The notes under the pieces: model-generated | Database searches by the model: none | Told to the model about the DNA's origin: nothing | Seen by the model: the letters and a program-made list of their open reading frames with translations, nothing else | Program-made: the position numbers and the translations under genes | Shown here: positions 56,280 through 64,000 of the stretch, piece by piece | Layout of the letters: the number at the start of each line of letters is the position of its first letter | Numbering within the stretch: position 1 is the stretch's first letter | Assembly (NCBI RefSeq): GCF_033439725.1 | Contig: NW_026944388.1 | Span: 1,240,001-1,304,000 of the forward strand | DNA: 64,000 nt | From: Neurospora tetraspora | Lineage: Eukaryota; Ascomycota; Sordariomycetes; Sordariales; Sordariaceae | Direction of reading: 5' to 3'

Positions 56280-57964
56280 ATGAGCATTTTCAACCAAAAA
56301 TCCAAGTTCAAAATCAAGACCGAGATCCGCACCGTCCGCGAGACCGTCGAGCGCCCCAAACTCAAAGCGTCGACATCCTCCTCGAGCATACCCACCACCG
56401 GTTCCTCACAACACTCCAACGTCCGGACCGCGGGGGCGGGGTCATCGCTGTCGCGCGCCTCGTCCACATCCAGACTCAACGGAACCAAGCACACCACTTC
56501 TACCTCCTCCTCCGCACGCGCCTCTCTCACCAAGGTCAGCACCACCTCGACCGCACGACGGGTCCAGAGCGCGTCGCCCAACCCGTCCATCAGCGGCGAC
56601 GGCCGGAGCAGCCGCAAGCGGCGTGCGGCCAAGGCCTCGAGCCGGTCGCCCATCAGCCCGCACTTCTCTGAAGACTCGGATTCGGACAGCAACGGGGACG
56701 AGAACTGGGAGGACAACCTGGACGCGCGCAAGCGTCGCAAGCGGGTGCACGATGAGCGACCCGTCGACGTGAACCGGAAGCTACGACACCCCAAGATCTG
56801 GAAGGGCGAGGATGCGGATCAGGTGGAGCGGATACCCGGATCGGGAATCATACATGCGGCCAAGGTCGCGAGCCTGGAACACAAGTGCAAGCCCGCACTG
56901 GGACTGAAGAACGAGGAGGTTGCTGTGAGGTTGCAGTACCCTGGGGTCAGGTATCCTGAACGGTGGGTGGCCCTTTACGATTTTCTTTACCTTCCCCGCA
57001 CCATATACTCGTCTTGGAACATGAAGCTAATCTGTCACGCGCGCATGGTAGATACGAATTGGTAGAAGGTAAAGATAAGATTGATGCCGTCAAGGACATC
57101 GAAAAAGTTGTACAACTAGTCGCCTCGACCTATCTTACAGAAGAAGAGGGCAAGATCTTCCTTGACCACCAGACAGGCATCCTCCGAAAGCTCGTAAAGA
57201 GCAAAAACCGATCCGACGGCCCCGGCTTCAAAGCCGCCCTCCGCGAATACAATGACGAACTCCTCAAGCTCATGCGCAAGGGCGTCATTGTCCGAAACCT
57301 CGACAAGATGCACGGGATACCGCGCGAGCTGGTCGATTTCATCCTCGACCAGGTATACGACCGCACCGTCGCCCCACGGGTCGAGCTCCTGGCCAAGTAC
57401 CAGAACGGCAGCGACAACGTCTACGGCGAACTGAACCACCCTTTCATCTCCGACATTCTCGAGCGGACCAACCTGACCTCGGGCAAGGTGTTTGTCGATC
57501 TCGGCTCGGGCGTCGGCAACGTCACGCTCCAGGCGGCGCTCGAGATTGGGTGCGAGAGCTGGGGCTGCGAGATGATGGAGAACGCGTGCAACCTGGCCGA
57601 GGCGCAGTACGACGAGTTCCTGGCCCGCTGCCGGCTGTGGGGGGTCAAGCCCGGCAAGGTGCGCCTGGAGAGAGGGGACTTCCGTAAGAACGAGAAGGTC
57701 CTCGAGGTGCTCAAGCGGGCCGACGTGGTGCTCGTCAACAACCAGGCCTTCACGTCGCAGCTCAACGACAACCTCGTCAGCATGTTCCTGGACCTCAAGA
57801 TCGGATGCAAGATCATCTCGCTCAAGACGTTTGTGCACGACAACAAGAATGCAGAGAACGACGTGGCCACGTCGATCCTGGATGTCGAGCACCTTACGTA
57901 TCCTGAAGGCTATGTCAGCTGGACTGGCGCTAGCGGGACATATTGTATCTCGACCCGGAGGTGA
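56280..57964 (+). CDS. dot1: Histone H3 lysine-79 methyltransferase Dot1
   Basis: Exons 56280..56962 and 57052..57964, phase 2 join (YPERYELVEG), 531 residues. The start [13 protein letters not shown] is chosen because the open frame upstream is 5' leader. Residues 1-200 are Ser/Thr/Arg-rich and basic (DARKRRKRV), likely DNA- or nucleosome-binding. The C-terminal 330 residues form the Dot1 fold: [13 protein letters not shown], then the SAM-binding [16 protein letters not shown] (about residue 375), GCEMME binding the ribose, ERGDF, and [13 protein letters not shown] supplying the catalytic-loop Asn. It ends [16 protein letters not shown]. Dot1 has no SET domain and in fungi links H2B ubiquitination to H3K79 methylation, silencing and DNA-damage checkpoints. 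Convergent with atg16. Confidence 0.96.
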
Positions 57965-58598
57965 TGAAATGGCCAGGGGGTAAATGCTGTGCTGGATTTG
58001 GAGATGGAGGAGATTAGCGAGCTCTTCCTGCTTTGATGGGCTCTTGGTACCATGATGATACCTGGGATCAAAATATTCGCAGGAGTATGCGCGTATGATG
58101 TGTCTTGTTATTCTAGCATAGCGGTTTCTGGATGGCGCGCCTGAAAAGCGAGCTTGTATCATCCGCGTCGTATGGGTTTTTGTTTCATCTGATATATCCA
58201 GATGTATGCGTAAAATAGAGGTGGAAGGGAAGGAAAGGGAAGGGCAAAAGGGAAAGGGAAAGGATTACCAGGGTTTTATATCAAGTACATACATACCTTT
58301 TGTAACAGTCCCCGTGTAGTAATAATATGCTGGCTGTGAAGCATACAAGCAAAGAGACCAACCAACCTTCCGAAACTCCTGCGCTATGCCGATCACATTA
58401 TCGTAAATCGTCCGCCTTTTCCTTGTGGTATCTTTGGCGCTGCTGTATCAGGGTGCTGGCATGGATTGTCGAAACTTCTTGGCGTTCTCGGACGGTCATC
58501 TTCACCCTCCTCTTGTCGTCTATATGCGCAGTCTCGGTTTTTGTTGCGCTCCCCCGCTGCTGGGATTCCCCCATTCGATATTCCTTGCTTTCCATCCT
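57965..58598. other. Convergent 3' intergenic region
   Basis: 3' flanks of dot1 (+) and atg16 (-). It has an AAGGGAA-rich simple-sequence patch at 58221-58264. No gene. Confidence 0.5.
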
Positions 58599-59423
58599 CT
58601 ATCTCCTCCTGGAACCAGATGACCGATGACCGGAACCCGACGTCGAATCATTCGCCATGTTCATGGCCTCCGCCTCCTGCCCAACCCGCTTCATGAAGCG
58701 CGCTACCAGCTGCTTGTTCTCCGCCTCCATCTCGGAGCGCCGCTTTTCGACAAGATCCAGGTGGGTGTTAAGTACCTGCAACTCATCCTGCACGTCCGCC
58801 AACATCTTGCTCTTGGCGCGCAGCTCTTCCTCGCGGTCTCGGAGCTTGATGGTGAGCGTTTTCCTCTCAGCCGTCAATGTTTGTAATGCCTTGTTGTCGG
58901 CTGTCGTCTTCGTGCGCAAGCGGACGAGCTCCTCTTCGACTGCCGTTAGGCGCCGTTGGAAATCGCCCTTTGCGCGGAGGGCTTCGGCTAGATCGACACG
59001 GAGACGGGCGAGAAGGGCGGAGTCGGCGGCGGTCGGCGCAGTTGTTGTCGAGTCAGCGGCGGCATCGGTCTTGGTCGGGTCTCGGTCTCGGGGCTTGTTG
59101 GCGGCGCCGCTACTTGACGAGGAGGACGATAGGTAGGTCTCGACTTGCTGTTGGAGGGCCGCCTTTTCGGCTTCTAGTACGGATATGCGGTCGAAGAGTT
59201 GCTGGCCTGGAGACTTGCATATTCAGGATGATGTTTGCTGGGTGGTAAGTTCTGAAGGAATGAAAGGGAGTTGCGGTGGGACTTCAAGCAAGCAAGACAA
59301 GACAAGGAAGCAGGGCAAGGCCGGGGCAAGCAACTGACAGGTATCCACAAGCTCTCGGTTGACGGGATTCCGCTGGTCGGCATCCATGAGGGATGAAAGG
59401 TACTCGTCGCGCCAGCCGGGCAT
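58599..59423 (-). CDS. atg16: Autophagy protein Atg16
   Basis: Exons complement(58599..59206, 59339..59423), phase 1 join, 230 residues. The 85-nt first exon encodes MPGWRDEYLSSLMDADQRNP, the Atg5-binding helix of fungal Atg16. The spliced sequence DTCQQLFDRISVLEAEKAAL starts a long coiled coil, broken by an Ala/Thr/Ser linker and resumed with LARLRVDLAEALRAK through DELQVLNTHLDLVEKRRSEM and FMKRVGQEAEAMN, the conserved end. There is no WD40 domain, as in yeast and unlike animal ATG16L1. It dimerises through the coil and directs the Atg12-Atg5 ligase that lipidates Atg8. The donor is GTCAGT, slightly off consensus; the 132-nt intron is otherwise normal. Head to head with vps16. Confidence 0.92.
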
Positions 59424-59909
59424 TTTGTTGGGTACGAATTCTAGGTGACAGATGGCTGGGAAGCTGGGCTCAAACAATCAAGAAGCGGGAAGTCAGAAGA
59501 ATAAGGCTCCGGAAAGTTGGGAGTTGGTACAGGTTAACCGGCATTGATTCGTTCCTGTGCCGGAGGATGGAGATGATGCAAACATAAGGTAGCGACGTTG
59601 GTCGGACCGGGAACTTTTGTCTTTAGCGCATGGAGGGGCTTGTGGGGCTGACAACTGGGTACTGTCCCCACACGGTGACTCCGGCTCCACGCAGGCCTGA
59701 TCAACGACAACCCGACAGGAGCAGGGGGCAGGGGGAGGCATCCCACTGTGCGCGCCTGCCAGGTCATCCAAGGAACCTCCGCTAGCGCACCAGTAACCGC
59801 CTGCAGTGCAGCCTGAGCTGGGCAGGTGTTGGGGAATCTCGTACCTTGCTGGAGACCTCATGCTCATTCCTCACTCTCACTCACACTCACAATATGCAAA
59901 CATGATGAT
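59424..59909. promoter_or_regulatory. Shared divergent promoter of atg16 and vps16
   Basis: 486 bases between the two start codons. It has CACTCTCACTCACACTCACAA-type CT/CA-rich leader next to vps16. No ORF of interest. The two genes serve linked pathways (autophagosome formation, vacuole fusion), so co-regulation is plausible. Confidence 0.55.
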
Positions 59910-62659
59910 ATGATGGAGGTCCCTCATCCAACAGCAGGATGGGAACAGGTTGGCGAAAAGTTTTACCGCAAGACCCAACTGTACACCCAAGTTTTTGATG
60001 CGGACCTAGACCTTGACAACTACATTGTTGCCGGTGCCCCCTATGGCGGAGCTGTTGGTATTGTTTTCCTTGTGATCCCACTCGATGATGACGTGTTTCA
60101 GAAAGGTCATGCTCTGACGTTGCCATCACAGCTCTCTACCGCGATGAGGAGAAGTTGGTGGCATTCGCTGCAGGAAGGCCCTCAAAACCGAGCATAGACA
60201 TTTACAGCTGTGCCGGAAAGCTCATCAGGCGCATTCCGTGGGACAAGGGCTCCATCAAGGGCCTGGGTTGGTCTGAGGATGAGAAGCTTCTGGTTGTCAC
60301 CGGAGACGGCACCGTGAGGTGCTACTACGATCTTCAGGGCGACTTCACCCAGTTTTCGCTTGGACACGACGCCGACGAGGTTGGGGTTCGGTCATGCAAG
60401 TTCTACGGCCACGGTCTCGTCGCTCTCTTGAACAACAACTCGCTCGTATCGGTCTCGGCTTATGATGAACCGAGACCCAAACTCCTGGCACAACCTCCGG
60501 AAGGCCAGGTTCACTCATGGTCTCTCGTACCGCCTGCTTACACCTTGTCCAGATCCGTTGAGGTTTTGCTGAGCATCGGTCAAACAATCTACGTCTCCGA
60601 CGCAAGCGAATGCGAAGACCGCTTCATCGATATCGGGCCCTTTTCACATATCAGCATCTCGCCGAATGGCAAGTTTGTTGCCTTGTACACAACAACCGGG
60701 AAGGCTCATGTCATTAGCAGCGACTTCCAGACTCGCCTGAGCGAATACGTGTCCAAATCCAAGATCCCGCCACAATACTTCGAATGGTGCGGCAACGATG
60801 CCGTCGTCATCGCCTGGGAGGATGAAGTTCGACTCGTTGGCCCAGGGGGTTCACTAGCCAGGTTCTATTATGACAATGGCCGGATCCATATCCTCCCCGA
60901 CTTCGACGGCGTCCGTGTTCTTGCCAACGACACTTGCGATTTCCTGCAAAAAGTCCCCGACGTCATCGAAGAGGTCTTTCATCTGGGTACCGACTCGCCC
61001 TCATCCATCTTGCTAGACGCCGTCGAACAGCTGGAGATGCAGTCACCAAAGGCCGACGACAACATCCAGCTCATCCGCTCCAACCTCGTCGAAGCCGTCG
61101 ACACCTGCGTCAACGCCGCCGGCCAGGAATTCAGCATCCACTGGCAAAAACAGCTCCTCAAGGCCGCCTCCTTCGGCAAGTCCGTCCTCGACATCTACAA
61201 CAGCGACGACTTCGTCGACATGTGCGAGACCCTCCGCGTGCTCAACGCCGTGCGCTTCTTCGAGATCGGCCTCCCCCTATCCTACGAGCAATACCAGCGC
61301 CTTTCCCCCTCGGGTTTAATCGCCCGTCTGCTCAACCGCCGCGAATACCTCCTCGCCCTCAAGATCGCCGGCTACCTCCGCCTCCCCACCGACAAGATCT
61401 ACGTGCACTGGGCCTCGGCCAAAGTGCGCGTCGGCGCCGAAGACGACGACACCATCTGCCGCAAGATCGTCGACAAGCTGTCCGGCAAACCGGGAATCTC
61501 CTTTGAAGCCATCGCCCGGGCCGCCTACGACGAAGGCCGCGGCCGTCTGGCGACCGAACTGCTCAACCACGAGCCGCGCGCAGGCCGACAGGTACCGCTG
61601 CTGCTTAGCATGGAAGAAGACGAAGTAGCCCTGGACAAGGCCATCGAGTCCGGCGACACCGACCTCGTCTATTTTGTGCTGCACCAGCTCAAGCGCAAGC
61701 TGCCTTTGGCGACCTTCTTCCGGGTCATCAGCAGCCGGCCGACGGCCACGGCGCTGGTGGAGGCGTCGGCGCGACTCGGCGGTGGTGTCGTGCTCGGTAA
61801 CGTTGATGAGGACCATCATGCCCATGCTGCCAGCCATAACTACAGCCAAAGTGGAAGCGGCAGCACCACGTGCGAAGACACCGCCCTCCTCAAAGACCTC
61901 TACTACCAAGACGACCGACGCGTCGACGGGTCCGACGTGTTCGTGCGCGAGGCTCTACGCCAACCAGAAGCCAGGACGGCAGCGGACAAGCTCGCGCTAG
62001 CAGCCAAGTTGCTGGCGGACAACGCCAAAGAAAACGCGTTTGAGCTGTCTGCCCTAAAAGAAGCGACGACGCTGCTGAGGATGCAGGAGGCGTTTGATCG
62101 CGACTTGCACCCGGAGACGTTCACGGGCTTGTCGGTCAACCAGACCGTCTTCAAGCTGATTAGATTGGGATACCATGGCAGGGCGAAGAAGGTGCAGAGC
62201 GAGTTTAAGGTGACTGAGAAGATTGCTTGGTGGATTCGGTATGTTTTTTTTTTCTGTCTCTCCTCCCCCCCTCGCCCCCCTATTACTATACTAATAGCGG
62301 AAAAAAAAAACAGTCTCCAAGCCCTAGTCTCCAAACGCGACTGGTCCGAAATCGAAGACCTCTCTTCCAAAAACCGGAAATCCCCGATCGGGTGGGAACC
62401 CTTCTACACCCAAGTCCTGCAGGCGGGTAACCAGCGACTAGCCGCTACCTTTATCCCCAAGTGCGCATCTGCTGGAGGACTGGAACCGGGCGCGACGATC
62501 GGCATGTACGAGAAGTGCGGGATGCGGGTGAAGGCCGCTGAGGAGGCGGTCAAGTACAGGGATGCGGAAGCTTGGGCGAGGTTGTTGGAGGAGGCGGGTA
62601 GGGGCACGCAGGAGGGGAGGGAGATTGAACGGTTGGGTGGGAGTGTTTTTAGGAGGTGA
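59910..62659 (+). CDS. vps16: Vacuolar sorting protein Vps16 (HOPS/CORVET core)
   Basis: Exons 59910..60057, 60132..62238 and 62314..62659, joins in phases 1 and 2, 866 residues. An ATG-ATG pair at 59910/59913 is the start. The N-terminal half is a beta-propeller (WEQVGEKFYRKTQLY, GWSEDEKLLVVTGDGTVRCY, FEWCGNDAVVIAWEDEVRLVGP). The C-terminal half is the Vps16_C alpha-solenoid (FIPKCASAGGLEPGATIGMY near the end; NHEPRAGRQVPLLL and DTDLVYFVLHQLKRKL in the middle), close to the yeast wording. Vps16 binds Vps33 and is a core subunit of the tethering complexes for endosome and vacuole fusion. An Asp/His/Ser-rich insert (about 61800-61880) interrupts the solenoid. The donor of intron 1 (GTATTG) is weak. 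Intron 2 is exactly 75 nt and has no in-frame stop. Confidence 0.95.
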
Positions 62660-62662
62660 GGT

Positions 62663-62682
62663 GGGTTGGGTTGGGTTGGGTT
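62663..62682 (+). repeat. (GGGTT)4 repeat just after vps16 stop
   Basis: Four exact pentamers start three bases after the TGA at 62657-62659, on the transcribed sense strand. Four GGG runs with two-base loops fit an RNA G-quadruplex. Confidence 0.9.
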
Positions 62683-63570
62683 GGTTGGTGGATGGATGGG
62701 TATGAGTTATGACTTCGTTATGGCATTTTGCGTTTTGAAATTTTCATATGATGCGAATATACGTGGTATGACTGTTGATCAGGGGACTTCATGTTGAAGT
62801 GAACAAACATCACCAGGAAGACCTTTCCTAAATATGTCTTCTATGTCACTCATCGATGTGAGGTTCATTCTTGAGCGTGGTATCAATACGCAGCCGAAAC
62901 TTCAATCAACAAGACTCCGGCACGTATATTATCTGGCGGCCAAGTAAACTCGTATCGCTATGCCCCATTATTTCGCCATGATCAATATCGCTATGTGTAG
63001 GTCTGACAGTAAATAACTATGCCAGCCCAAACCCGTGATCGCACTATCCGAGAAAATGAATCAAGCCTTTCTTTTCCCCCACAACAAACTCCTCAAGACA
63101 CAGACAATGATGATGCTGTCTACATACTATCAACTTATCCTCCCCTCCCACTAACATATGTAATCGTTTCTTCCTCTATACTCTCCTCCCTTCCCGACTC
63201 AACGACGTTGCCTCTCTCCTGCCTGACCTGGATAGCTGTTGTGTTCTGGCCTTTTTCCTCTTGTAAGGTTCAAAGCAGAGATCGAGCACCGGGCAATGGT
63301 TTTTAACTTGTCGCTTGTGACAAATGCCCCGTGTCGTCGTATGTGACAGACAACTTGCAAACACTTCCTCCTCCTTTGACTTCCCAGATCAACAAAGACC
63401 TCGCAACTCCATTAGATGCCAGCGTCCATACTCCTTATCGACAAAGACCCAACTGACAGCATATAGTATAAGAAAAAATTAATCCACCATGACCGACGAA
63501 GGAGAGATGGTGAAGAACAAATAACGCCCCATGCAGTAAACGCTAACCAGAGTGTCACCGTGGGTAACCT

Positions 63571-63724
63571 GGTGGATAGCTGAGTTGATTGTAGACCGCA
63601 GACCTTAGACCACCGTACTAGCCCATGCAAAAAGGGGCCCGTCGTGGTTCAGGTGCTGGATAGCTGATGAGTTGATCGTAGACTGTAGCCCGTAATAGAC
63701 CGTACTAGCCCATGCAAAAGGGGG
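63571..63724. repeat. Diverged tandem duplication, about 70 bp unit
   Basis: Copy one (63571-63638) and copy two (63653-63724) share GGATAGCTGA, GAGTTGAT and CGTACTAGCCCATGCAAAA in order, with scattered differences and a small indel. There is no coding frame across both. Confidence 0.85.
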
Positions 63725-63739
63725 CTGATGTACACTAGA

Positions 63740-63833
63740 ATCACTGGGGACAGGAACAGAGGCTATGTACTCCCAGGAGCCCCAGTGATGTGAGCACCTG
63801 CTACTGCGGCTTCGAGACTGGCTAGTCTCGAAG
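63740..63833. repeat. Two nested/adjacent inverted repeats
   Basis: ATCACTGGGG (63740-63749) pairs with CCCCAGTGAT (63780-63789). Twenty bases on, CTTCGAGACT (63810-63819) pairs with AGTCTCGAAG (63824-63833) across a four-base loop. All arms are perfect 10-mers. No T run follows, so this is not an obvious Pol III terminator. Confidence 0.85.
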
Positions 63834-64000
63834 CACTGTCGGGTTCTCCGTTGGCTCGCGTACGTGTGGTGCTGCCGCCATCAAAGACCCAAGGCCCAAC
63901 GTCGTTACGTGGTGTGATCGGACCCTCGTGAGTGCTGACAACGTGGGCGATTCCAGTGGGCGACGGAGTCCTGGCGGCATCTCGACGAATTTCATCTGCT

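Larger units (their letters stand above)
62660..64000. other. Intergenic end of window, with repeats
   Basis: 3' flank of vps16 and beyond; no gene is recognised. It contains a GGGTT repeat right after the vps16 stop codon, a diverged 70-bp tandem duplication (63571-63724) and strong short hairpins (63740-63833). A gene may begin beyond 64000. Confidence 0.45.

Overview
The window is nuclear DNA of a filamentous ascomycete, almost certainly Neurospora crassa or a close relative. The evidence is: short introns (mostly 48-140 nt) with GT..AG ends and CTAAC/CTGAC branch sites; long low-complexity and poly-Q tracts in proteins; gene content (LIG4/MUS-53 close to DOT1); and one AT-rich island with the hallmarks of repeat-induced point mutation (RIP). 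I read 17 protein-coding genes plus one doubtful small ORF, re-deriving exon joins from splice signals and frame. No tRNA, rRNA or CRISPR array was recognised.

Layout. 1-2894: 3' part of a disordered, Ser/Arg-rich protein (+). 4565-5692: tRNA 2'-phosphotransferase Tpt1 (+). 6456-8030: Myb/HTH-like nuclear protein (-). 8031-13226: gene-poor, with a 158-bp foldback/MITE-like element. 13227-14934: TFIIIC subunit Tfc7/tau55 (-). 15635-17431: adaptor-like acidic protein (-). 18264-21173: TBC Rab-GAP of TBC1D5 type (+). 21802-23164: dsRBD-like protein (-). 24782-26949: sorting nexin Snx41/Atg20 (+). 27889-29171: mRNA guanylyltransferase Ceg1 (+). 29918-30738: uracil phosphoribosyltransferase (-). 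31783-33393: fluoride exporter FEX (+). 33961-39171: 1,659-residue Hsp70-like ATPase with a giant disordered tail (-). 41485-44739: DNA ligase IV, MUS-53 (-). 45095-48853: RIP-mutated PIF/Harbinger DNA transposon. 49221-52067: 885-residue fungal DUF protein (-). 56280-57964: Dot1 H3K79 methyltransferase (+). 58599-59423: Atg16 (-). 59910-62659: Vps16 (+). 62660-64000: no gene, but repeats and hairpins.

Themes. Several genes act in endosome, vacuole and autophagy traffic (TBC1D5-like GAP, Snx41/Atg20, Atg16, Vps16); Atg16 and Vps16 are head to head over a 486-bp shared promoter. Others handle RNA (Tpt1, Ceg1, Tfc7, the dsRBD-like protein) or chromatin and repair (Dot1, ligase IV).

The most interesting object is the Harbinger element. 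It has matching 42-bp terminal inverted repeats, a TTA target duplication on both sides, a Myb/SANT ORF on + and a DDE transposase ORF on -, in convergent orientation. The transposase frame is continuous, interrupted only by stops of the kind RIP makes. It sits 355 bp upstream of the ligase IV start codon.
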